DNA of 64,000 nucleotides from Pseudogracilibacillus sp. (GTDB lineage Bacteria > Bacillota > Bacilli > Bacillales > Amphibacillaceae), in assembly GCA_026169815.1 (NCBI GenBank), contig JAPFDT010000033.1:1-64000 (forward strand), in the 5' to 3' direction. The translations under genes and the position numbers were made by a program. This document shows, piece after piece, positions 9,764 to 19,475 of this stretch; position 1 is the first letter of the stretch, and each line of letters opens with the position of its first letter. The notes under the pieces were generated by a model. The model ran no database searches. It worked only from the letters and a program-made list of their open reading frames with translations, and was not told where the DNA came from.

Positions 9764-11044
9764 TCAATTACTTATCTCATTTTCTATTTGTTCACCTTCC
9801 ACTATTTGTGCTTGCTGAAGTAATTCTTTCTTTAACACTTTCACTCCTGTTGCGATGTCTTCAATCGATGTGAATTCATCTTTATTATGGCTAACTCCAC
9901 CTTGTGACGGGACAAAAATCATGCCTGTCGGGTAAAGTTGTGCCATATTCATGGCGTCATGTCCTGCACCACTTGGCATTTCTAAATATGCTAATTCTAA
10001 GTTTTCACACGTTTTTTTAATCGACTGTACGATATTCTTTTTTAATTTTACCGGTAACTCATCAGAAAGTTCTGTACATTCAATTTTTAGGTCTCGTTTA
10101 TTTTCTACCATTTTTATACTTTTCTTTAATTCTCTTACTACTTTATCTTTTGATGCTTTAAAAATACCTCGAATATCGACTTGGAGTACTACTTTGCCTG
10201 GCACGACATTCATCGCATTAGGAAATACGCGCGCACTTCCAATAGTAGCTACTGTTCCATTTAACGCTTCTAATCTAGCTGATTCTTCAACAGCTAAAAC
10301 AAGTTCCGTCGCACCTGCAAATGCATCTTTTCTTAACCACATTGGAGTTGCTCCTGAATGTGCCGCTTGACCAATCACTTTTATTTCAAATCTCGTTGGA
10401 GCCGCTATTCCTGAAACGACCCCAATTTGTTTTTGTTCATGTTCTAAAACAATTCCTTGCTCAACGTGTAATTCATAAAATGCTTTTAATTCCCTTTTAT
10501 CGCGCACAACTTCCCTTATATCTTTAAAACCTAATCCTTGAACTTCCAATGCTTCAAAAAAACTCATCGCATTATGATCTGACAATCTAGCTAACTCTGC
10601 TTTTGTTACAAGTCCTGTCATTGCTTTACTACCAATAGTTGCTACTCCAAAACGCGCTGACTCTTCACACGCAAAAATAATAAGTTCAATAGGATGGGCT
10701 GTTGTAATACCTTTTTCATTTAGCAAGCGAATGACTTCTAATCCTGCAATGACACCAACTGTTCCGTCATATTGTCCACCATCATAAACTGTATCAATAT
10801 GCGAACCACATGCTACCGCTGGCAAGTGGGGTTGCTTTCCTTCTCTTCGCGCAATGACATTGCCAATCGGATCTATATGGACATCAAGACCTTCTTCTTC
10901 CATTAACTTTATTAAATAACGTAAAGCAGCTTGCTCTTCATCTGAATACGCAATCCGGTTCATTCCTCTATCTGAATAACCAAACTCATTCAATGAACGC
11001 AAGGTTTTCTCTATTCGTTCTAAATCCACCTTCATCCCCCTCAC
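9764..11044 (-). CDS. Zn-dependent amidohydrolase (N-carbamoyl-L-amino-acid hydrolase / allantoate amidohydrolase, M20)
   Basis: GSHIDTVYDGGQYDGTVGVIAGLEV; HVEQG; GAGHDAMNM. Confidence 0.88.
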   Translation of the reverse strand: MRGMKVDLERIEKTLRSLNEFGYSDRGMNRIAYSDEEQAALRYLIKLMEEEGLDVHIDPIGNVIARREGKQPHLPAVACGSHIDTVYDGGQYDGTVGVIAGLEVIRLLNEKGITTAHPIELIIFACEESARFGVATIGSKAMTGLVTKAELARLSDHNAMSFFEALEVQGLGFKDIREVVRDKRELKAFYELHVEQGIVLEHEQKQIGVVSGIAAPTRFEIKVIGQAAHSGATPMWLRKDAFAGATELVLAVEESARLEALNGTVATIGSARVFPNAMNVVPGKVVLQVDIRGIFKASKDKVVRELKKSIKMVENKRDLKIECTELSDELPVKLKKNIVQSIKKTCENLELAYLEMPSGAGHDAMNMAQLYPTGMIFVPSQGGVSHNKDEFTSIEDIATGVKVLKKELLQQAQIVEGEQIENEISN

Positions 11045-11069
11045 TAAAGACTTCTCTATTATAATCTAA

Positions 11070-11717
11070 TCAAATATCATCAGGTGATTGCTTAGGAAAA
11101 AGTGTATAAGACCAATTAACAATTGTATCGACTATATAAATAATCACCCATAAACGGATAACCTGATTCAACATCTCACTAGTAAAAGGTTGTAATAATG
11201 CCTCATCATTAAACCAACTTCTCTCTTGTAAAAAATAAACCCACGACGCTTCTGATGTACCATATGCATTCCAAAAATAAATAAGCGCTCCTAAAAAAAT
11301 AATCGTATGCGCATAAAACCAATAACGTGCTTTTCTTGCTACTGTTTTTGGATGTTTTAATCGTGCCATTTCTTCCACTTCTTCATCTTTAAGAAGTGAT
11401 ACATTACGCCACTTACCAATTTTTTCACGGGCTGTATAATCAAGCTTTTTAAAGTCTGTTCTTCCAAATGTAGCTGCATAAATCAAAAAAATAACGATGA
11501 CAATTTGAAAAGTTGAAATAGTCCCTGTCTCTTTATAGACAAGAAAAGCAAGGATCCCCTCTAATACCATCGTAAATAAAAATAAGCTTAAAAAAATCGT
11601 ACTTACTTTACGTAAAGATAATATATATCGTGCACCGATGAAACATAATAAACAAATTAGGGCAGCAATTTCGATCGCAATAAAAATACCCCAAGAATTT
11701 TCTGCAATAAACTGCAT
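11070..11717 (-). CDS. Membrane protein of unknown function
   Basis: ORF with 5-6 predicted hydrophobic segments. Confidence 0.65.
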   Translation of the reverse strand: MQFIAENSWGIFIAIEIAALICLLCFIGARYILSLRKVSTIFLSLFLFTMVLEGILAFLVYKETGTISTFQIVIVIFLIYAATFGRTDFKKLDYTAREKIGKWRNVSLLKDEEVEEMARLKHPKTVARKARYWFYAHTIIFLGALIYFWNAYGTSEASWVYFLQERSWFNDEALLQPFTSEMLNQVIRLWVIIYIVDTIVNWSYTLFPKQSPDDI

Positions 11718-11769
11718 CTATCCTCAATCCTTTAATGAAATTAACGTATTTTTATTATCATACTATATT

Positions 11770-12111
11770 TTACGATTTTTCCAAACTATTATTTTTAATA
11801 AAGAAAAAACTAATTAAATATCCAACACATGTCAGAGCGAAAAGAGAGAAAATACTTTCAGTCAATAAAAAATAAAAACTAATCGGCAAGGACCATAAAA
11901 AAGCAATAAACAAAAAGATACGTCGCTCAGTTAACGCAGCTACTCCCGCTAAAATAGCAGGCAAGAGTAAAGTTACTATTGTCTGTCGAAACGGTAATAT
12001 TTCACTCACCTCAACTGAATATGGATTAAAGAAATGTAATACAATCCACAATATAATACTGATACTTCCTGAAATGACACCTATGACAACTCCTGTTTTC
12101 TGCATCATCAC
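11770..12111 (-). CDS. Small membrane protein of unknown function
   Basis: ORF, hydrophobic segments. Confidence 0.55.
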   Translation of the reverse strand: MMMQKTGVVIGVISGSISIILWIVLHFFNPYSVEVSEILPFRQTIVTLLLPAILAGVAALTERRIFLFIAFLWSLPISFYFLLTESIFSLFALTCVGYLISFFFIKNNSLEKS

Positions 12112-12273
12112 ACCACTTTCCTCATTTTTTATTTAGTTTGCGTGACTTTTCTTGAATCATGCTCAACTTTTTCTAATAAAAAATCAGCTCTAATACTATA
12201 TAAGCATTAAAACTGATTTTTAATTACATTACGTTTGATGAAAACGTTCAGAACTAATCGTTCGTGTTTTTAA

Positions 12274-13812
12274 TTATGTTACCTTTTTATGAGATTGATT
12301 TTCATACATATCTTTACATACTTTTGGCGCTGTCCAAAATGTCGTTAACAACAACAACACGACAGGCACAGCTGTTACGACAATAAATGATTGAAGCGCA
12401 TTGACACTACCTTCTCCAATCGTTACTAACACAATCGCAACTAATCCCATGACGAGTGCATAAAACGCTCTTAACCAGCGAGGTGGGTTACCATCACCTG
12501 AAATCGCCATCGAAATCGTCAAGGACATTGAATCTGTCGTCGTTAAAACAAACACAATTGTCGCTAATAAAAATAAGAACCCAAAAATAGTACCAAATGG
12601 TAATTGTTCCGTAATTGCCATCATGGCTGCTGGAGGCCCTGCTTCATTTAAAGCTTCAGAAACAGATCCTGGTATTTGTAGCTCTTGGAAAATACCTGTT
12701 CCACCAACAACTGTAAACCAAAAAGTTGTAATAACTGGCGCAATAATCGCTACAGCTAATACTAACTCGCGAATCGTGCGTCCACGTGAAATTCGACTCG
12801 TAAAAACAGCCATCATTGGACCATATCCTACAAACCACGCAAAGAAAAACACTGTCCACATTCCGAGCCAAGCTTCATCTCCACGATATGTGTTAAATGA
12901 AATAAACTCATTAATATAAAGACCGAACGCCTCAAAATAGTTGTTAAAGATAAACATACCTGGTCCAAGTATTAAAACACCGATAATTAATCCAACAGCT
13001 AAAATAACGTTCGCACTACTTAAAAATTGAATGCCTTTGTGAATACCTGTTACCGCAGATATCGCCGCACCTATTACTAGTAAAATAACAATGATGATAT
13101 GAACAGATAAGTTGTTCGCAATACCTGTAATCGTACTAATTCCATAACCCGCTTGTAGTCCTAAAAATCCAATCGGTCCAATTGTTCCAGCCGCAACTGC
13201 AATAATCGAAAATGAATCGACAATCGTTCCGAACGCGCTTTTTTTCATGATCTTTTCACCAAAAATTGGATACAGCAAGGAACGAGGTTTTAATGGCATA
13301 CCTTTATGGTAATGTGCATACATTAATACGATCGTTCCTAATGTACCTAAAATCGCCCACGATAAAAATCCCCAATCAACAAAGCTCAATGCCAATGCTG
13401 GTACAATAGCTTCGATTGAACCATCCTCAATGCCTGAGAAGTGAGGCGGCACAGATAAAAAGTGACTTAACGGTTCAGCCGCTGCCCAAAACACTCCGCC
13501 ACCAGCTAATAATGTACACATAATAATTGATATCCACTTAAATGTACTAATCTCCGGCTTTTCCATATTACCTAAACGGATATGACCGTATTTAGAAAAA
13601 GCCAATATCAAGGCAATAAAAAATGTACCAAGTAACACAACTTGATAAATCATCCCAAAATAAGTTGCCGATAGTCCAAATAAATAATCCACCATTCTCG
13701 CGATAAAATCTGGATTAATCACAGCTATTAAGACAAATAAAAGCAATGCTCCGCCACTTATAAAAAAGGATGGTAAATCTAAGGATACTTTTCCTTCTTT
13801 CAAATCTTTCAT
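12274..13812 (-). CDS. BCCT family (betaine/carnitine/choline) transporter
   Basis: GGVFWAAAEPLSHFLSVPPHF, WTVFFFAWFVGYGPMMAVFTSRISRGRTIRE; start MKDLKEG follows GGAGG. Confidence 0.93.
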   Translation of the reverse strand: MKDLKEGKVSLDLPSFFISGGALLLFVLIAVINPDFIARMVDYLFGLSATYFGMIYQVVLLGTFFIALILAFSKYGHIRLGNMEKPEISTFKWISIIMCTLLAGGGVFWAAAEPLSHFLSVPPHFSGIEDGSIEAIVPALALSFVDWGFLSWAILGTLGTIVLMYAHYHKGMPLKPRSLLYPIFGEKIMKKSAFGTIVDSFSIIAVAAGTIGPIGFLGLQAGYGISTITGIANNLSVHIIIVILLVIGAAISAVTGIHKGIQFLSSANVILAVGLIIGVLILGPGMFIFNNYFEAFGLYINEFISFNTYRGDEAWLGMWTVFFFAWFVGYGPMMAVFTSRISRGRTIRELVLAVAIIAPVITTFWFTVVGGTGIFQELQIPGSVSEALNEAGPPAAMMAITEQLPFGTIFGFLFLLATIVFVLTTTDSMSLTISMAISGDGNPPRWLRAFYALVMGLVAIVLVTIGEGSVNALQSFIVVTAVPVVLLLLTTFWTAPKVCKDMYENQSHKKVT

Positions 13813-14083
13813 GTTTCTTTCCTCCAATATATAAATTACTCTACTTACTGTGTAGAAAATCAAAAACTACAATGCAACTCACTTTTATTTAATAAGATAC
13901 AATTAGTTTGTTCAAAAAACTGAATATCATTTACAGCAAAATAAAGAACGGGTTTCACATTATAGTAATTTCTAGTTATTGTCAATGAAAAACAGAAAGA
14001 TTTTTTTATAATAAAATGGCGAATAAATAACATCAAAAAAACCTGTACATACATTTCGTATATACAGGTTCTTCCATACTTTA

Positions 14084-14686
14084 TTATGCAAATGGTTTTT
14101 GGCCGACAAATTGGATAACGTGCGACAAACCATTATGTAATTCCCCTTCATGACGCGTAACTTCACCTGTAAAAAAGTGAACAATACGCCAATCAGCAAA
14201 AGTCGTTAGAAACTCTTCTGGGCGATATAAAAGATCAATATTTGGCGGCCCGCCACTTTTATACGGTAATTGATAATGAGAATAAACTTCCGTTAAAAAG
14301 TACCCACCTGGTTTCACCGCTTCTTCAATGCTTGTTAACGTTTTTGTGCGTAACTCTAATGGAAAGTGGCCGAACACGCAAATAATTTCATCCCATTCTT
14401 CCTTGCCCCATGCCGCTTCATTTAAATCGACTAACTTAGTCGCCACTTCCACCCCACGCTCATTAGCCAAGGCGTTTGTTTTATCTAAACCTGACTGAGC
14501 GTAATCCCATGCTGTTACATCCATCCCTTGTTCTGCTAAATAAACAGCATTACGCCCTTCACCTTCTGCAATGGCAAGCGCCTTTCCAGTGATACCTAGT
14601 TTATGATGAAATTCCGTTAAAAAAGCATTTGCCTCTTTACCGTAAACATAATTTTCAGCTAAAAATCGTTTATGCCAATAATTCAT
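14084..14686 (-). CDS. Class I SAM-dependent methyltransferase (TehB-like)
   Basis: ALAIAEGEGRNAVYLAEQGMDVTAWD. Confidence 0.88.
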   Translation of the reverse strand: MNYWHKRFLAENYVYGKEANAFLTEFHHKLGITGKALAIAEGEGRNAVYLAEQGMDVTAWDYAQSGLDKTNALANERGVEVATKLVDLNEAAWGKEEWDEIICVFGHFPLELRTKTLTSIEEAVKPGGYFLTEVYSHYQLPYKSGGPPNIDLLYRPEEFLTTFADWRIVHFFTGEVTRHEGELHNGLSHVIQFVGQKPFA

Positions 14687-14887
14687 TCAGTCATACACCT
14701 CTTTTTATTATATTTTCTCACATAAAAAATCCTATCTTATATTATCGCATTTTTTAATATGAACAGATACAATTTTGCTTAAAGTCAACTTTCTTCTAGA
14801 TAAGCTAGTTAATTGCCTTCATACCCTTCCCCGTATATACTGAGTTATACTATCATTAATTATATAGATAAATGAGGAGAGAGTTGT

Positions 14888-15844
14888 ATGACAGCAGAAC
14901 GAGGCCTACGGTATTTTCCCATCGCATTATTTGCTAGCGTAATGGGACTTTCAGGTGTAACAATGGCTTTAAAACATGCCGAAAACTTATATGGATTTAA
15001 ACATGTTACTTCTACTATCTTTTTAATTTTAACGACATTATTATTTTTCGTAAATGCACTTATTTTACTTTATCGTATGATCCGTCACCGTGATGAGGTG
15101 AAACTTGATTTCAATCATCCAGTCAAAATGAATTTCTTTGCTGCGATTTCCATTAGTATGTTACTAATTGCAACAGCATTTCTTGAAATAAGTAATCCAA
15201 TCTCTTTTAGCTTTTGGATTTTAGGTGCTATTTTACAAGCTATACTTACATTAGTTATTTTATCAAAATTAATTTGGACTTTTTCTTTTACAATTGAACA
15301 ATTTAATCCTGCTTGGTTTATCCCGATTGTAGGAAACATTGTCGTTCCTTTAGCAGGTAGTTCCCATGTGGCACCTGATATAAACTGGATATTTTTTAGT
15401 ACTGGAATTGTTTTTAGTATTATTTACACGACTGTATTTTTTAATCGGATCTTTTTTCATCCACCATTACCACCTATGTTATTACCGACATTCTTTATTT
15501 TAATGGCACCACCAGCTATTGGATTTGTTTCTTATGTTAAATTATCCGGTGGCATTGATACATTTGCTTATATTTTATATGGAACAGCATTTGTTATTGG
15601 ATTATTATTGTTGTTCCAAATTAAACGTTTCATACAAATCCCATTTTTCGTATCATGGTGGGCTTTCTTATTCCCGTCTGCCGCAATGACCATTGCAACT
15701 GTAGAAATGTTTCTAGATCATGGGAGACCAATGTATGAAGTGTTATTTATTATTCAAGTGTTTGGCTTGTTATTTTTAGTAATATTTTTATTAGGAAAAA
15801 CAATTCAGCTCGCATTGCAAAAGAAGTTATGTGTAAAAGGGTAG
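14888..15844 (+). CDS. TDT/SLAC1-type transporter (TehA-like)
   Basis: 10-TM like; FPIALFASVMGLSGVTMA. Confidence 0.8.
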   Translation: MTAERGLRYFPIALFASVMGLSGVTMALKHAENLYGFKHVTSTIFLILTTLLFFVNALILLYRMIRHRDEVKLDFNHPVKMNFFAAISISMLLIATAFLEISNPISFSFWILGAILQAILTLVILSKLIWTFSFTIEQFNPAWFIPIVGNIVVPLAGSSHVAPDINWIFFSTGIVFSIIYTTVFFNRIFFHPPLPPMLLPTFFILMAPPAIGFVSYVKLSGGIDTFAYILYGTAFVIGLLLLFQIKRFIQIPFFVSWWAFLFPSAAMTIATVEMFLDHGRPMYEVLFIIQVFGLLFLVIFLLGKTIQLALQKKLCVKG

Positions 15845-15856
15845 AAAAGAAAGAGA

Positions 15857-15931
15857 CTGGGACAAAACTGTTTTCATCTATGGATGTGGATTGATTAAAT
15901 AATCGTTTCGGAAATATGGTTTTGTCCCACC
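15857..15931. repeat. Long-loop inverted repeat GGGACAAAAC...GTTTTGTCCC
   Basis: Perfect 10-bp arms after the tehA-like gene. Confidence 0.55.
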
Positions 15932-16053
15932 CTCAATAGTTGAAGTCATGCCTACAGAATGCAGGCGGTGTAATGAAGATAAACGGTTTTGACTTCAAAC
16001 CTAAGGTTCGTGTTTGATGTACTGAAACTAAATGATGAAATTGATTCAATTAT

Positions 16054-17346
16054 TTAATATATTAATATTAACCAAAAGTACAGTCCTGTTAATGTGATGA
16101 ATAAGGTTGGTATTGTTAACATAACGCCAATTTTAAAGTAATACCCCCACGTAATATGAATACCTTTCGTTTTTAAAACACTTAACCATAATAATGTGGC
16201 TAGTGATCCAATTGGCGTTATTTTAGGGCCTAAATCTGAGCCAACAACATTCGCATAAATGAGAGCCTCTTGCATCATGCCATCTATATTTGTATCAGCG
16301 ATAGCTAACACATTAATCATGACTGTCGGTAAATTGTTCATAACAGATGACAATCCTGCCGCTAAAAATCCCATCCCAATCGTACCGATAAATTCCCCTT
16401 GATTTACTAATAATTGAATGTACGTTCCTAATTCATTCGTTAATCCAACATTTCTGAGTCCATAGACGACTACATACATCCCTATCGAGAAGAAAATAAT
16501 TTCCCACGGTGCTCCTTTAATCATTTTCCGAGGTTGGACAACGGGACTTTTCCGGGAAATAATTAGAAAAATAATCGCAACTATACTGACAATAATTGAA
16601 ATCGGCACATGGATAAATTCACTAATAAAATAACCTAATAATAATACAGCTAATACAATCCATGAGAGACGGAATAATAACTTATCCTTAATTACTTCTT
16701 CAGGTCGCTGTAAATTAGTATCATCATACGTTTTTGGTATTTGTTTACGAAAAACTAAAAATAGGACAAACATACTTGCTCCTAAACTAATTAAATTAGG
16801 GATAAACATGTTAATAGCATATTCTAAAAAACTTATATTAAAGTAGTCCGCTGATACAATATTAACTAAATTACTCGTAATAAATGGTAAAGAAGTTGAA
16901 TCTGCGATAAAACCTGTCGCCATTATAAATGGTAATATTATTTTTTTATTAAAATTAAGTGATTGTGTCATCGCTAGCACAATTGGTGTAACGATTAATA
17001 CAGCCCCATCGTTTGTAAATAAAGCAGATACAATCGAACCTAATAAAATAACATAAAAAAACATCTTTAACCCATTTCTTTTTGCTAACCGAACCATATG
17101 TAATGCTGCCCATTCAAAAAATCCAATTTCATCAAGAATGAGAGAAATAATAATAATAGCAATCAAGGTTAATGTCGCATTCCATACAATACCCGTTACA
17201 TCTACTACATCTTGCATGTTGACAACACCAAGTAATAAAGCAATCAATGCTCCTACACATGCTGATATTCCAATTGATAAACCTTTAGGTTGCCAAATGA
17301 CAAAGAGTAACGTAATTAAAAAGATAATAATGGCTTTTAGAATCAA
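16054..17346 (-). CDS. ArsB/NhaD-type arsenite/anion permease
   Basis: Ion-transport superfamily: [38 protein letters not shown] start after GAGGAGGG. Confidence 0.88.
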   Translation of the reverse strand: MILKAIIIFLITLLFVIWQPKGLSIGISACVGALIALLLGVVNMQDVVDVTGIVWNATLTLIAIIIISLILDEIGFFEWAALHMVRLAKRNGLKMFFYVILLGSIVSALFTNDGAVLIVTPIVLAMTQSLNFNKKIILPFIMATGFIADSTSLPFITSNLVNIVSADYFNISFLEYAINMFIPNLISLGASMFVLFLVFRKQIPKTYDDTNLQRPEEVIKDKLLFRLSWIVLAVLLLGYFISEFIHVPISIIVSIVAIIFLIISRKSPVVQPRKMIKGAPWEIIFFSIGMYVVVYGLRNVGLTNELGTYIQLLVNQGEFIGTIGMGFLAAGLSSVMNNLPTVMINVLAIADTNIDGMMQEALIYANVVGSDLGPKITPIGSLATLLWLSVLKTKGIHITWGYYFKIGVMLTIPTLFITLTGLYFWLILIY

Positions 17347-17397
17347 GCTTACCCTCCTCTCGCCCTCCAACCTAGCCATCATTTGTAAATCGATAAA

Positions 17398-17539
17398 AAA
17401 GGTTAGAGTATAACTATTTTCATAAAAAGGAAACTTAATAGAAACTGCTTCGAAAATAAGTCTGTATAATGGACATTTTCGAAGCTCGTTTCTATTATAA
17501 GCTAATTTTGCTATGATTTTAAGTTATACTCTAACCTTT
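17398..17539. repeat. 142-bp nested palindromic element (MITE-like)
   Basis: Outer AAAGGTTAGAGTATAACT / AGTTATACTCTAACCTTT and inner AATAGAAACtGCTTCGAAAAT / ATTTTCGAAGCtcGTTTCTATT. Confidence 0.75.
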
Positions 17540-17550
17540 GTAAATATATT

Positions 17551-18972
17551 TTATTTTAATAACTCAGGCTTATTGTTCCCCATTGGATTTGTTTGTTCAA
17601 ATGCATAGCCTGCATTAAGGATTGTAGCTTCACTGAATGCTGGGCCCATAATTTGTAAGCCTACTGGTAGGCCATTACTAAATCCGCACGGTACTGACAA
17701 CCCTGGTAGACCTGTTAAATTTCCTGGTCCTGTAAAGCGAATAATATTATCAATTAAATCTACCTTTTTACCATTTAAATCAGCCCAGTCGTCCCCGATA
17801 TCATTTGGCAATACTGGTAAAGTCGGCATCATTAATATATCTACTTCATTGAAAGCCTTTTGGAAGTCTTGCTTCAACTGTCTTCTTACTTGTTGAGCTT
17901 GTAAATACTCAACAGCTGATGGTAACTCTCCTAACTCGAATAACATTCGAATATCATTTCCAAAATCATCTGGACGAGTTAACATGTCACTATGGTGGAT
18001 TGCCGAAGCTTCTGATAAAGAAGTAACTAGTTCCGCCCATTCAGCATATTTTAACGTAGGAATCTTAACTTCTTTTACTTTAGCTCCTTGTTTAACTAGT
18101 TCATCAATAGCATTTCTAACTAATTTTTCGATACCACTATCTACTTCATTAAAGAAATATTCTTCATTAACCCCGATAACTAAGTCCTTTACGTTACCGG
18201 TAATACTTCCGACATAATCATCAATCGGAGCTTTTACACTTGTAGGATCTTGTTTATCGTATCCAGCAATTATTTGTAATAATCCAGCCGCATCTTTGAC
18301 CGTTTTTGTCATTGGTCCAACATGGTCAAGCGACCAAGCTAATGGATAGACACCATATTTACTAACTAAGCCATGTGTTTGTTTCAAACCAACAATTCCA
18401 CAAGCAGATGAAGGAATTCTAATTGAACCTGCCGTGTCTGTACCAAGTGATGCGACACTTGAACCTACTGCAACTGCCGCACCAGATCCTCCACTTGATC
18501 CTCCTGGAATCTTTTCATGGTTCCATGGATTTTTTACTGCACCGTAATGTGGGTTGTTATTCGTAATTCCCCATGCATATTCGTGCATACTGACCTTTCC
18601 TGTAAAAACAACGCCAGCTTCTCGAAGTTTAGTAATCACGGTTGCATCATGGTCAGATACGAAGTCTTTATGAATTTTTGAAGACATGGTAGATACTTTA
18701 TCTTTAAAATATACATTGTCTTTAATGCCCATTGGAATCCCGTGATACATCCCTTTATAATTACCATTGTTAATATCTGTTTCAGCTTGTTTTGCCATAT
18801 CTAGTGCTTCATCTCGGTATATTTCCATATAAGCATTTATCTCACCTTGAGTGTCATCAGCTTGTTGTAATACCGCTTCTGTTAGTTCAACTGGGGAAAG
18901 AGACTTGTCCTTAATAAGAGGCGCTAATTCCTCTACTGATTTTGCCGCTAACTCTTTACTCAACGTGATCAC
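17551..18972 (-). CDS. Amidase (GatA/AtzE-like amidase signature family)
   Basis: GIPMGIKDNV..; PGGSSGGSGAAVA; GTDTAGSIRIPSSACGIVGLK. Confidence 0.93.
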   Translation of the reverse strand: MITLSKELAAKSVEELAPLIKDKSLSPVELTEAVLQQADDTQGEINAYMEIYRDEALDMAKQAETDINNGNYKGMYHGIPMGIKDNVYFKDKVSTMSSKIHKDFVSDHDATVITKLREAGVVFTGKVSMHEYAWGITNNNPHYGAVKNPWNHEKIPGGSSGGSGAAVAVGSSVASLGTDTAGSIRIPSSACGIVGLKQTHGLVSKYGVYPLAWSLDHVGPMTKTVKDAAGLLQIIAGYDKQDPTSVKAPIDDYVGSITGNVKDLVIGVNEEYFFNEVDSGIEKLVRNAIDELVKQGAKVKEVKIPTLKYAEWAELVTSLSEASAIHHSDMLTRPDDFGNDIRMLFELGELPSAVEYLQAQQVRRQLKQDFQKAFNEVDILMMPTLPVLPNDIGDDWADLNGKKVDLIDNIIRFTGPGNLTGLPGLSVPCGFSNGLPVGLQIMGPAFSEATILNAGYAFEQTNPMGNNKPELLK

Positions 18973-19147
18973 CTCCAGGGATATTTCTCATACCGATATC
19001 TGCATCATCAATTGCTACACCTGATAAATCGCCTCTTAACTCCGCCATTCCTTTACGACGTCCTTCTAATATTTCTAAATGTTCTTCTCTTGGCTTAATT
19101 CCTTTGTTCTCCAACAACTGTTTTATTGATAACGACAATCTATACAC
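18956..19147 (-). CDS. Small protein translationally overlapping amidase (possible AtzG-like partner)
   Basis: GTG start; 63 aa; 17-bp overlap with amidase start. Confidence 0.65.
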   Translation of the reverse strand: MYRLSLSIKQLLENKGIKPREEHLEILEGRRKGMAELRGDLSGVAIDDADIGMRNIPGGDHVE

Positions 19148-19230
19148 TCCTTTATATAATATTTATCTAACATAGGCTCAACACCTACATAGTTAACTTA
19201 GCACTTAGAACAGCGCTTACAAAATACTAA

Positions 19231-19247
19231 TGCAACTTATATGCCAA
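19231..19247 (-). promoter_or_regulatory. Sigma-54 (-24/-12) promoter for the amidase operon
   Basis: Minus strand TTGGCATATAAGTTGCA: GG and GC at 12-bp register; upstream of amidase operon and next to an EBP gene. Confidence 0.8.
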
Positions 19248-19422
19248 CTTTAGTAATCACCATCATAAGCTTATTTAATTTGGCAATAAAACCCTCAATA
19301 AACTTAAGTACTACCAATAACTCTAAGCGTTTTAAGAATAAGATATCTGTCAAAATCATGGATAAATAAATTGAATACTCGAGCTATAAAGGCTATGATA
19401 TTTAAAAGGTTTATTATTATAA

Positions 19423-19458
19423 TGTCCCATATTGAAACCGCTTTCTCATATTGGGACA
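19423..19458. promoter_or_regulatory. Candidate UAS/operator palindrome for the adjacent EBP
   Basis: TGTCCCATATTGAAACCGCTTTCTCATATTGGGACA: inverted repeat TGTCCCA/TGGGACA plus CATATTG direct repeat. Confidence 0.55.
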
Positions 19459-19475
19459 AGTAGGAGGAGTAAATT

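Noticed and set aside
13860-14199. ORFs 13860..14054 and 13972..14199 (minus)
   Set aside because: No RBS, biased composition; overlap intergenic terminator sequence and the methyltransferase 3' end.
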